From positions 1 through 12,668 of the forward strand of contig CAZJNX010000142.1 of the NCBI GenBank assembly GCA_964547415.1: DNA of 12,668 nt, given 5' to 3'. Position 1 is the first letter of the stretch, and every line of letters starts with the position of its first letter. This document shows positions 1 through 7,059 of the stretch, piece by piece. This stretch comes from CAZJNX01 sp964547415. Lineage in GTDB: Bacteria > Pseudomonadota > Alphaproteobacteria > Rhizobiales > Amorphaceae. The notes beneath the pieces are model-generated. The model was not told where the DNA came from, did no database searches, and saw nothing but the letters and a program-made list of their open reading frames with translations. The position numbers were made by a program, and so were the translations under genes.

Positions 1-1098
1 GGCGTAGTTGGACTGGATGAAGGAGACCATCATCCCCGAGGCGTCGCCCGCGGCGAGGTAGACGGTGCCCGCGCTCACCGGCCGGCCCGTCTCGGCGATC
101 TGGGCGCGGCGCGGGTCGATCCGGGCGGCGCGGCGTTCCAGGTACGCCGGGTCGAGGAGGGCGTGGGGGGACAGGCGCATGGCAGACGGGTCCGCCACGT
201 GGGCGTGGAGGTCGGCGAGGGCGAACTTCACCGCCTCGATCTGCAGGTGCAGCGCGTCGACCGAATCCGGGTCCTCCCCGAGGTCCACGTGGTTCAGCAT
301 GCCGAGGGCGATGAGCGCGGCGATGCCCTGCCCGTTGGGCGGGATCTCGTGGACGGTGGCGTCGTCGAAGTCGGTGGAGAGGGTCCCCACCCAGTCCGCC
401 TCGTGGGAGGCGAGGTCGTCCAGGGTGAGGGCAGCGCCGTGGGCCGCCGCGTCCGCCGCCATCGCCTCGGCGAGGGCGCCTCGGTAGAAGGCCTCGCCCT
501 TCGTCTCGGCGATCTGCTCGAGGGAGCGGGCGAGGTCCGGCAGGGAAAAGCGCGTGCCCGCCGCCGGCGCCGCGCCCCGGGGCAGGAAGGCGGAAAAGCC
601 GGGGCCGCCGCCGAGCTCCGCCGCGTTGGCCGCCCAAGCGGAGGCGATCACCGGGCTCACCAGGAAGCCGTCCCGGGCGTAGCCGATGGCCGGGCCGAAC
701 AGCTCCTGGAACGGCAGCTTGCCGTAGGCCTGCGACAGCGCCACCCAGGCCGAGACCGCCCCCGGCACCGTCACGCTCTCCCAGCCGCGGAACGGCACGC
801 CCGTCTCGCCGAAGCGCTCCGGCGTCCAGGCGGCGGGGGAGCGGCCGGAGGCGTTGAGGCCGTGGAGGCGCGTGCCGTCCCACAGGATCGCGAAGGCGTC
901 CGAGCCGAGGCCGTTGCCGGTGGGCTCGGTCACCGTGAGGGTGATCGCCGCGGCCAGCGCGGCGTCCACGGCGTTGCCGCCGCGGCGCATCATCTCGAGG
1001 CCCGCGGCCGCCGCGCGGGGTTCGGACGTCGCCACCACGTTCTCCCCCATGACGGGAGAGCGGCGGGCGCGGTAGCGTGGCTCGAGGGAAAACTTCAT
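1..1098 (-). CDS. ggt: Gamma-glutamyltransferase family protein, partial (C-terminus beyond the left edge)
   Basis: Ntn-hydrolase of the gamma-glutamyltranspeptidase family, which cleaves gamma-glutamyl bonds (glutathione and relatives) and transfers or hydrolyses the glutamyl group. The 366 visible codons carry GGNAVDAA (residues 40-47), EPTGNGLGSDAF (58-69), NASGRSPA (82-89), and near the left edge GTVYLAAGDASGMMVSFIQS. The Thr of GTVYL (codon 64-66, residue 345) is the expected self-cleavage site and nucleophile, so the large subunit is nearly complete and only the first 22 residues of the small subunit are present. NASGRSPA stands where the E. coli enzyme has its substrate-binding Arg motif (DFREMAP), a variant I associate with YwrD-like GGT homologs. 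The N-terminus (MKFSLEPRYRARRSP) has no signal peptide, so a cytoplasmic enzyme is likely, unlike periplasmic E. coli Ggt. The ATG at 1098 begins the conserved region; only a weak AGG lies 9 bases upstream. It is divergent from rhlE. Confidence 0.93.
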   Translation of the reverse strand, partial: MKFSLEPRYRARRSPVMGENVVATSEPRAAAAGLEMMRRGGNAVDAALAAAITLTVTEPTGNGLGSDAFAILWDGTRLHGLNASGRSPAAWTPERFGETGVPFRGWESVTVPGAVSAWVALSQAYGKLPFQELFGPAIGYARDGFLVSPVIASAWAANAAELGGGPGFSAFLPRGAAPAAGTRFSLPDLARSLEQIAETKGEAFYRGALAEAMAADAAAHGAALTLDDLASHEADWVGTLSTDFDDATVHEIPPNGQGIAALIALGMLNHVDLGEDPDSVDALHLQIEAVKFALADLHAHVADPSAMRLSPHALLDPAYLERRAARIDPRRAQIAETGRPVSAGTVYLAAGDASGMMVSFIQSNYA

Positions 1099-1135
1099 CG
1101 TGGCATACCTGCTTCCCCAGCGCGCAAGGCGCAGG

Positions 1136-1158
1136 ATCATTCGGTGTCTCATCATTCG
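1136..1158. repeat. Direct repeat ATCATTCG x2 in the ggt/rhlE spacer
   Basis: ATCATTCG occurs at 1136-1143 and again at 1151-1158, 15 bases start to start, about 38-60 bases upstream of the ggt start codon and just upstream of the rhlE -35 candidate. Two same-orientation half-sites about 1.5 helical turns apart could be a regulator site, but the repeat is short and no regulator is suggested. Confidence 0.35.
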
Positions 1159-1182
1159 CGCCGGATTCTGGCGCCGGGGCGA

Positions 1183-1210
1183 TTGACAAGGGGGGTTTCG
1201 ATTTTACATG
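1183..1210 (+). promoter_or_regulatory. Candidate sigma-70-type promoter for rhlE
   Basis: TTGACA at 1183-1188 is a perfect -35 hexamer. It is followed after 16 bases by TACATG (1205-1210) as a poor -10; TTTACA at 1203-1208 is an alternative. The AT-rich stretch GATTTTACAT is conspicuous in this GC-rich DNA. A start near 1217 would leave a leader of about 64 bases before the rhlE ATG. The -35 is good and the -10 weak, so the call is moderate. Confidence 0.5.
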
Positions 1211-1280
1211 CGGGGTACGTCGGCGCGGGCCGCCATCGATCCTGACTCCCGTGCTTAGTGCGTCAGCCACGAAAGATTCA

Positions 1281-2900
1281 ATGGACTTTTCCGAACTCGG
1301 CCTGAGCGACAAGGTGCTCGCCGCCGTCACCGCGACCGGCTACACCGCCCCCACGCCCATCCAGGCGCAGGCGATCCCCCACGTCCTGCAGAAAAAGGAC
1401 GTCCTCGGGCTCGCACAGACGGGCACGGGCAAGACGGCGTCGTTCGTCCTGCCGATGCTCTCCATGCTGGAGAGGGGGCGTGCGCGTGCGCGCATGCCTC
1501 GCACCCTCATCCTGGAGCCCACGCGCGAGCTCGCCGCCCAGGTGGAGGAGAGCTTCGTGCGCTACGGCGTCAACCACAAGCTCACCGTGGCGCTCCTCAT
1601 CGGCGGCGTCTCCTTCGGCGAGCAGGACAAGCGGATCGACCGGGGCGCGGACGTGGTGATCGCGACGCCCGGCCGCCTGCTCGACCATCTCGAGCGCGGC
1701 AAGCTCCTCCTCCAGGGCGTGGACATCTTCGTCGTCGACGAGGCGGACCGTATGCTCGACATGGGGTTCATCCCGGACGTCGAGCGGATCTGCAAGATCC
1801 TCCCGCCCCGCCGCCAGACGCTCTTCTTCTCCGCCACCATGCCTTCGGAGATCCAGTCGCTGGTGGAGCGCTTCCTCACCGATCCCGTCCGGGTAGAGGC
1901 CTCGCGTCCCTCCTCGGCGGCCGAGACGGTGACGCAGTCCATGGTCGCCTCGGGGGAATCCGCGGCGGAGAAGCGGGCTGCGCTGCGCAAGCAGATCGAC
2001 AAGGCCGAGGGCCTGAAGAACGCGATCATCTTCTGCAATCGTAAGCGGGACGTCGGGGTCGTCCATCGCTCGCTCGAGCGGCACAAGTACCCGGTCGGCG
2101 CGCTCCACGGCGACATGGACCAGCGCAGCCGCATGAACACCCTCGAGGCGTTCAAGAAGGGCGAGATCACGCTGCTCGTGGCGAGCGACGTGGCCGCCCG
2201 CGGCCTCGACATCCCGGACGTGTCCCACGTCTTCAACTACGACGTGCCCCACAACGCGGAGGACTACGTCCACCGGATCGGCCGCACGGGCCGCGCCGGG
2301 CGCGAGGGCACGGCGATCATGCTCGTCACCCCGGCGGACGCCAAGTCGCTCCTCGCCATCGAGAAGATGCTCGGCAACAAGCTCGTCTGGCAGGAGGGCG
2401 GCGAGCCGGGCGAGATCGTCGAGGCGAAGGCGGAAGCCCAGGACGGCCGCAAGCGGCGCCGGTCCTCCGGCCGCGGCAAGCCGGAAGCTCGGGCATCGGA
2501 CAAGTCCGGGGCCACCTCCGGGGACCAGCGCGCACCGAAGTCCGGACGGGCGGAACGGACGACCGGGGCGGAGGCGCCGACATCGCCTGCGGAGCCGGCC
2601 ACCGCCGAGCCTGCGGCCGCCGCCCCCGCGCCGGCCCGCGCGCGCAAGGACGAGCCGGGCCGGGAGGGCCGTCGCGACGACGAGGCCGGCCGGCGCCGCC
2701 GGAAGGACGGCGGGCGCGGCCGCAAGGACGACGCCGCTCCCGACACCAACGTCGCCTTCGGCGACACGCCGTTCGTGCCGGCCTTCCTCCTTCGCCCGGT
2801 GCGCCTGCGCCCCCTGCGCGAGGTCGAGGGCGAGGAGGACGACATGCCGTCCGACGAACCGACGTCCGGAAACGGGGGCGACGCGGCGCTCGTCGCCTGA
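1281..2900 (+). CDS. rhlE: RhlE-type DEAD-box ATP-dependent RNA helicase
   Basis: Unwinds or remodels RNA using ATP; RhlE-type enzymes act in ribosome maturation, mRNA decay and cold adaptation. The 539-residue protein has the full motif set: Q motif GYTAPTPIQ (20-28), motif I AQTGTGKT (45-52), PTRELAAQ, TPGR, DEAD (153-156), SAT (184-186), ARGLDIPDV and HRIGRTGR (331-338). After about residue 385 comes a low-complexity tail rich in Lys, Arg, Glu, Ala and Pro, probably disordered and RNA-binding. Near the end FVPAFLLRPVR (498-508) matches a terminal motif I know from alphaproteobacterial RhlE. The frame stays open upstream to 1077, but the ATG at 1281 opens directly into the family N-terminus (MDFSELGLSDKVL), so I chose it. 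A weak GAAAG lies ahead of it. All catalytic motifs look intact. The nearest plus-strand gene downstream is 1.4 kb away, so it is probably monocistronic. Confidence 0.95.
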   Translation: MDFSELGLSDKVLAAVTATGYTAPTPIQAQAIPHVLQKKDVLGLAQTGTGKTASFVLPMLSMLERGRARARMPRTLILEPTRELAAQVEESFVRYGVNHKLTVALLIGGVSFGEQDKRIDRGADVVIATPGRLLDHLERGKLLLQGVDIFVVDEADRMLDMGFIPDVERICKILPPRRQTLFFSATMPSEIQSLVERFLTDPVRVEASRPSSAAETVTQSMVASGESAAEKRAALRKQIDKAEGLKNAIIFCNRKRDVGVVHRSLERHKYPVGALHGDMDQRSRMNTLEAFKKGEITLLVASDVAARGLDIPDVSHVFNYDVPHNAEDYVHRIGRTGRAGREGTAIMLVTPADAKSLLAIEKMLGNKLVWQEGGEPGEIVEAKAEAQDGRKRRRSSGRGKPEARASDKSGATSGDQRAPKSGRAERTTGAEAPTSPAEPATAEPAAAAPAPARARKDEPGREGRRDDEAGRRRRKDGGRGRKDDAAPDTNVAFGDTPFVPAFLLRPVRLRPLREVEGEEDDMPSDEPTSGNGGDAALVA

Positions 2901-3380
2901 CGGGCGCACGGGTGTCGCCCCCGCGATTGCGCGGCGCCGACGCACGCCGCGGCCGCGGTAGGGATGCCGAAGCGTCGAGCCGGGCGGGCCGCACACGTTC
3001 TGGGCGGACAGCCGTCGCTGCCGCTGGCCGGAACCGGTGAATGGCGGCCCTCGGCACCTCCAGCGTCCACTGACGTCCGACGCCGGCGGCATCCCCTGCC
3101 GCTCGCCTTCTTCCCGTTTCTGCCGGCAATGCAGTCTTCGCGGATGCACGAGCCCGTCCCGCCGCGATTGTCGGCGGCGCGGGGAACGTATCGGGGGGCG
3201 GAAGAGCGCCCGTTGCTCCCGTCTGTTGGCGTGGCAGCTCGGGCGCTGCGGAAGGGGGCCCGTCCTCCCGACGGTCCGCCGCCAGCTGGCGAGCGATGAT
3301 CTTTCGTCTCTCCAACCCTGGCCAGTCGCCGGGGCCGACGCATCCTGCACGACGTGGAGCGGCCCCTTTCCCCACGCCAG
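2901..3380. other. Unassigned non-coding stretch between rhlE and the IS110 relic
   Basis: No convincing gene was found on either strand: the open frames here are arginine- and proline-rich GC artefacts without ribosome-binding sites. One imperfect stem-loop is visible at 3153-3183 (CCCG, a 2x2 mismatch, then CCGCCG, loop CGATTGT, pairing with CGGCGG and CGGG). No U-tract terminator was found after rhlE. Because it lies directly 5' of an IS110 transposase relic it may be the remnant of that element's left end, but no boundary or repeat was identified. Confidence 0.4.
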
Positions 3381-3905
3381 GTACCGTCATCGGCTGCGAC
3401 CTCTCCCGCGCCGTCCTCGACCTCCTTGCCTGCCTCGACCGCCCGTCGAGGCGGGTGGAGAACGCCGGCGCCGCCACAGCCGCCTGGACCGAAGCGCTGG
3501 CACCGGACACCCTTGTCGTCCCCGCGGCCACCAGCGGATGCGACGGCGCACCGAAGGCCGCCAGCGCCGCCCGCGGCATTGCCTTCGCGCGTCAACAGGC
3601 GGCAGGCCCGAGAATTCGCCCGCGCGATCGGCGCCGTCGCCACGACCGACCCGTGCCCACGCGCCCGTCCGGGGCGAGAAAGACGCGCGCCTTTACCTGC
3701 CAGTCACCACGTCCACCACCCCGACGCGCGCTTGCCACGGCGACTTTCTCCGGCACCGTCGCAAACGCGGGGAGACGCGAAAGGCCGGGAAGACCCGTCG
3801 CCGCGGCGCCAACCAGCACGAGATCGCCGCCGACATCGAGGCCATGATCGACCGCCTGACCCACCGCATCGCGGCCCTCGACCGCGCGGTCGCCGACCGG
3901 ATCGT
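3381..3905 (+). pseudogene. IS110-family transposase relic, N-terminal half, multiply frameshifted
   Basis: Three consecutive frames together spell an IS110-family (DEDD) transposase. First, TVIGCDLSRAVLDLLACLD from 3383, with the first catalytic Asp at 3398-3400, running to LVVPAATSGCD. Then a frame change at about 3588-3591, explained by a 2-base loss in GCGCGCGTC, into VNRRQAREFARAIGAVATTD. Finally a third frame from about 3754 gives RRKRGETRKAGKTRRRGANQ followed by HEIAADIEAMIDRLTHRIAA. These match the usual order: VIGIDVSK-like start, EATGGYD, VNPRQARDFARA, then the charged coiled-coil segment. The Glu of EATGGYD is replaced by Ala, so the catalytic tetrad is broken as well. The C-terminal half (SVPGVG and the catalytic Ser region) could not be found. 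The element is dead. Ends are approximate; no element termini were seen, as is common for IS110 elements, which lack long inverted repeats. Confidence 0.72.
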
Positions 3906-4207
3906 CGAGCAAAAGGCTGTTCCGATCGTCTGCGCGGCAGATCCTCGTCGTCCTCGACCCGATGGTCCGCGCCGCGAAGGCGCTCACGGCATGACGGCCC
4001 ACGACCGTCAGCGACGGCGAGCCGAAACATCCTCGCCTTGGCGAGCCCGAGCGCCAACAGCTCGTCCGCCCGCCGCGACGGATTTCGTCCGCACCTCGAC
4101 CGGCGAACCATCGGCAATCCGGCTGGACGGCGTCCGGCAGCCGGCTCGCCGGGCCGCGCAGGCGCCGGACGGCGATCGTCGCGACGCCTCCGCCCGAAGC
4201 GGGAGGA
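3906..4207. other. Unassigned stretch between the two IS relics
   Basis: About 300 bases with no recognisable protein in any frame, no ribosome-binding site with a plausible ORF, and no clear repeat. It should have contained the IS110 C-terminal domain if that element were full length, but I could not find that domain in any frame. It may be deleted-through IS sequence or unrelated spacer. Confidence 0.35.
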
Positions 4208-4325
4208 GGAGTGCAGCGTCGCCGCGTCCTTCGCCAGCAGAAGGGCCGGCGGTGACGCTGGCGGCCATCGCCGATCTTCGCAGAAAGTTCGGGTTGCATG
4301 ATCTGGAACCCGACCGGAGACGACG

Positions 4326-5528
4326 ATGACCGACGAGAAAATGGCCCTGATGGAGCGCGTGGAGAAGTCCGCCGAGGAGGATCCCGTCCGCGACATGCTC
4401 GCCGACGCCGCCGATCGGCTGATGGAGATGGAGGTCGACACCGCGACCAGCGCCCTCAAGGGAGCGCGCACGCCGAGGCGCGCCGCGCAGCGCGACGGCT
4501 ACCGTGAGCGAGGCTGGTCGACCCGTGCGGGCCGGATCGACCGGGCGATCGCGAAGCTGCGCAAGGGCAGCGCCTTCCCCGGCTTCCTCGAGCCGGGCAG
4601 GTGGGCGGAGAAGGCCCTCGTGGCCGTCATCCAGGAAGCCCGAAGCCTACGGGCACGGCGTCTCGACACGCGCCGTCGACGACGTGGTGCGCGCCATGGG
4701 CGGGACGGGCGTGTCGAAGAGCCCGGTGAGCCGGGTCTCGCCGAGATCGACGAGCGGGTGCCGGCATTCCTCACCCGCCCACAGGAGGGCGCCTTGCCCG
4801 GTCTCCGGCTGGACGCGACCTGCATCCGCGTCCGCGACAGCGGCCGCAGTGTCAGTCGCGCGGTGACAAGCACCGCGGGCGTGAACGAGGACGGCCGGCG
4901 CGACGTGCTGGGCGTGCACGGCGGCCATTCCGAGGCAGAGGTGTTCTGGATGGACTTCCTGCGAACCCTCGCCGATCGCGGCCTGCGGAGCGTGAAGCTG
5001 GTCCTGGCCGACGATCACGAAGGGCGCCGCGCCGCTGCGCGCCGGGTCTTCGACGCCACCCGGCAGAGGCGTCGCGTGCACGGGACCGGAAACGCGCTCG
5101 CCCATGCCCCTCCCGGGCGCCGTGCGGCGGTCGCCGCGATGCTGAAGACGATCTTCGCTCCGGAAACCAGGGCCGAGGCGCAAGCCCGGTGGGACGCCGT
5201 CGCCGACCCGCCGCGAGAGAAGAACGAGCGCCTCGGCGCCATGATGGACGCCTCGCGAGACGACGTTCTCGCCACCATGGACTTCCCCGGGGCGCACCGT
5301 GCGCGGATCAGGTCGACCAACCCCCTCGAACGCATCGACGAGGAGATCGAGCGCCGCTCCGACGTGGCCGGGATAGTCCCCGACGAGGCCGCCATCATCC
5401 GCCTCGTCGATGCGCCGATGCCCGAGACCGACGACGAGTGGGCGGTCGCGCGCCGCACCATGGGGCTGGAGCCGCTGGCCCGCACCGCCCATCGTCCCAC
5501 CGTCAGGCGGCCCGCCGTGGCCTCCTGA
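4326..5528 (+). pseudogene. IS256-family (mutator-type) transposase, frame-damaged
   Basis: DDE transposase of the IS256 family, 400 codons, close to the family's usual length. It starts at an ATG with GGAGA 6 bases upstream. LDATC gives catalytic Asp163, LADDHEG gives Asp229 and NPLERIDEEIERR gives Glu335, so the DDE triad is kept. Residues about 106-137 are out of frame. The expected VSTRAVDDVVRAMGGTGVSK is present in another frame between a 7-base tandem duplication (GAAGCCC at 4635-4641 followed by GAAGCCT) and a 1-base loss near 4735 in the SRVSAEIDERV segment. Frame is restored afterwards, so the ORF looks intact while its core is scrambled. The usual QRCRVHFMRNAL is QRRRVHGTGNAL here, losing the conserved Cys and Arg. 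It is almost certainly inactive. It follows an IS110 relic in the same orientation. Confidence 0.85.
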
Positions 5529-5555
5529 CCAGCTCGAGCCTCTCTCAAGGCCGGC

Positions 5556-5577
5556 CCCCGTGGACGACGCCACGGGG
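5556..5577. other. Perfect 8-bp palindrome downstream of the IS256 transposase
   Basis: CCCCGTGG (5556-5563), loop ACGACG, CCACGGGG (5570-5577). It lies 28 bases after the transposase stop and overlaps the proposed right end of the element. It could be a hairpin that blocks read-through into or out of the element. No T-run follows, so it is not a canonical intrinsic terminator. The rest of the 176-base spacer before yihY shows no clear promoter. Confidence 0.5.
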
Positions 5578-5704
5578 CACACTCCCCGGCCCGAACACCC
5601 GCGCGAGGCCCCGCAGGCGGCAGGCGGTGGCGCGGCGGCGGACACGGAACCAGGGCGAGCCCGCCCGGTTCACCAGCGGTTCGGCAAGGAGGACCAGCGA
5701 CGCC

Positions 5705-6703
5705 ATGGAACGGACGGCCGACATCTCCGCCGGGGCCGCCCCGAGCCGCTCCGTCCCGGGCGGGACCGCCGAGCGGCCCACCGCCCTGCCCCCGCGGGCC
5801 CTCAAGGCGGTCGCCGTCAGGGCCTTCCGCAACTTCTCCGGCCACCGGATCAGCCTGGTGGCCGCCGGCGTCGCCTTCTACGGCCTCCTCGCGCTCGTGC
5901 CGGCGCTCGCCGCGCTGATCGCCCTTTACGGCCTCGTCCTCGACCCGGAGACCATCCGCAGCCAGGTGGCCACGCTCGAGGGCGTCCTGCCCGGCGGGGC
6001 CATGGAGATCGTCCGCGGCCAGGTGGACCGGCTCGTGGCGCGGGGGGACGGTTCCCTCGGCATCGCCTTCGGGGTCGCGACGCTCATCTCCCTGTGGAGC
6101 GCCAACGCCGCCATGAAGTCCCTCTTCCAGGCGATGAACATCGCCTACGGCGAGGACGAGGGACGGGGCTTCCTGCGCGTCAACCTCCTCACCCTCGCCT
6201 TCACGCTCGGGGCGATGGCGGCCTTCGTCGTCCTGCTCGCCCTGATGGTGGCGCTGCCGGCCGCCCTCGGCCACCTGCCGCTCGGGCCCGCGAGCAGCTG
6301 GGTGGTCCGGGTCGCCTCCTTCCTGACGATGGCGCTCGTGCTCTTCTTCGGCCTCGCCCTCCTCTACCGGTGGGGACCGGACCGGGTCGGCGCCCGCTGG
6401 CGGTGGGTGACGCCAGGGGCGATCCTCGCCTCCGTGGTCGCCATCGCGGGCTCCATGCTGTTCACGTGGTACGCGGCGAACTTCGGCGCCTACAACGCGA
6501 CCTACGGCTCGCTCGGGGCCGTCATCGGCCTCATGACGTGGCTGTGGATCACCGCCATCGTCGTCCTTGCGGGGGCGGAAATCGACGCGGCCGCCGAGGG
6601 GCAGACGGTGCGCGACACCACGGCTGGCCCGGAGCGGCCGATGGGCGAGCGGGGCGCCCGCGTCGCCGACGAGCCGCCCCCGCGGGAGGCGGCCGGCGCG
6701 TGA
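5705..6703 (+). CDS. YihY/virulence factor BrkB family inner-membrane protein
   Basis: Integral membrane protein of the YihY/BrkB family. Its molecular function is not settled; it was once mis-annotated as ribonuclease BN, and transport or envelope roles have been suggested. The 332 residues have a short hydrophilic N-terminus, then about six hydrophobic segments near 50-78, 118-136, 161-185, 198-221, 238-258 and 268-291. Family-typical stretches include VAAGVAFYGLLALVPALAAL, LWSANAAMKSLFQAMNIAYG and YNATYGSLGAVIGLMTWLW. A charged, proline-containing cytoplasmic tail follows. The ATG at 5705 has a strong AAGGAGGA (5686-5693) 11 bases upstream, which decides the start although the frame is open much further upstream through the IS relic. 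All family regions look intact. It may be transcribed alone or with the small ORF that starts 80 bases downstream. Confidence 0.92.
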   Translation: MERTADISAGAAPSRSVPGGTAERPTALPPRALKAVAVRAFRNFSGHRISLVAAGVAFYGLLALVPALAALIALYGLVLDPETIRSQVATLEGVLPGGAMEIVRGQVDRLVARGDGSLGIAFGVATLISLWSANAAMKSLFQAMNIAYGEDEGRGFLRVNLLTLAFTLGAMAAFVVLLALMVALPAALGHLPLGPASSWVVRVASFLTMALVLFFGLALLYRWGPDRVGARWRWVTPGAILASVVAIAGSMLFTWYAANFGAYNATYGSLGAVIGLMTWLWITAIVVLAGAEIDAAAEGQTVRDTTAGPERPMGERGARVADEPPPREAAGA

Positions 6704-6783
6704 TGGCGCGGCCCTCGGAAACCTCTCGTTAACCATCCTGGCGGATCGTCCGGTTCGTGCAGACGCGCGCCGGAGGACAGCCC

Positions 6784-7029
6784 TTGACCATCAACCTCCC
6801 CGTGCCCGCCGCGCCGGGCGGCCCCCTCGCCACCGTGGGGGCGCCCGCGCTCCGCCCCCTCCTCGCGCACCTTCGGGAAGGCCCCCACGCCATCCCCCGG
6901 GACGCCCTCGCCACGCTCGCCGCCCGGCTCGCGGGCCACGCCGACGCGGACGAAGGTCCCCGGCCGGCCGCGGGGCGGGCGGACCGTGCGCGCTTCCTCA
7001 CCGATGTGCGGCGACTGTGGATGCATTAG
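6784..7029 (+). CDS. Hypothetical small protein, or N-terminal part of a TAG-interrupted gene
   Basis: 81 codons before a TAG at 7027-7029. The start is a TTG at 6784 with GGAGG (6772-6776) 7 bases upstream, a better start than any ATG nearby. The product begins MTINLPVPAAPGGPLATVG, is rich in Ala, Arg, Pro and Leu, and has a helical-looking middle (LRPLLAHLREGPHAIPRDAL). It has no signal peptide or membrane segment. I do not recognise the family. Codons keep the strong third-position GC of real genes here. The frame continues past the TAG without another stop to 7416, so this may be the first part of a 210-residue protein split by a nonsense mutation. A TTAACCAT motif lies at 6729-6736 in the 80-base spacer after yihY. 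Confidence 0.5.
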   Translation: MTINLPVPAAPGGPLATVGAPALRPLLAHLREGPHAIPRDALATLAARLAGHADADEGPRPAAGRADRARFLTDVRRLWMH

Positions 7030-7059
7030 GCGGCGCGGCGCCGTCCCCACGCCATCCTC

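Larger units (their letters stand above)
4208..5585 (+). mobile_element. IS256-family insertion sequence, degenerate (ends approximate)
   Basis: The element is defined by the transposase at 4326-5528. The right end is proposed at about 5564-5585, where ACGACGCCACGGGGCACACT resembles the terminal repeats of alphaproteobacterial IS256 elements (CACCACG...GGGACAC type). A left-end candidate GGAGTGCAGCGTCGCCGCGT at 4208-4227, about 100 bases upstream of the ATG, matches the reverse complement of the right end only patchily. No convincing 8-9 base target duplication was found. The transposase identity is strong; the element borders are weak. Confidence 0.45.

Noticed and set aside
2901..2960. Intrinsic terminator after rhlE
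   Set aside because: GC-rich partial palindromes are present but none is followed by a T-run.
2964..3299. Plus-strand open frame of 111 codons after rhlE
   Set aside because: No ribosome-binding site, Arg/Pro-rich composition, no recognisable family; treated as non-coding.
1278..3350. Very long minus-strand open frame opposite rhlE
   Set aside because: Antisense of a clear DEAD-box gene in GC-rich DNA; composition (Arg, Gly, Ala, His, Asp) is that of a shadow and no family motif or ribosome-binding site is seen.
3592..4471. Minus-strand open frames opposite the IS110/IS256 relics
   Set aside because: The segment reading GLDVGGDLVLVGAAATG and similar is the exact antisense of the IS110 relic; nothing independent is supported.
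5529..5704. Promoter for yihY in the spacer after the IS256 relic
   Set aside because: No credible -35/-10 pair was found; only the palindrome and the strong ribosome-binding site are visible.
6729..6736. TTAACCAT as a CtrA-type half-site upstream of the 6784 ORF
   Set aside because: A single 8-base half-site without the second TTAA element; too weak to call a regulatory site.
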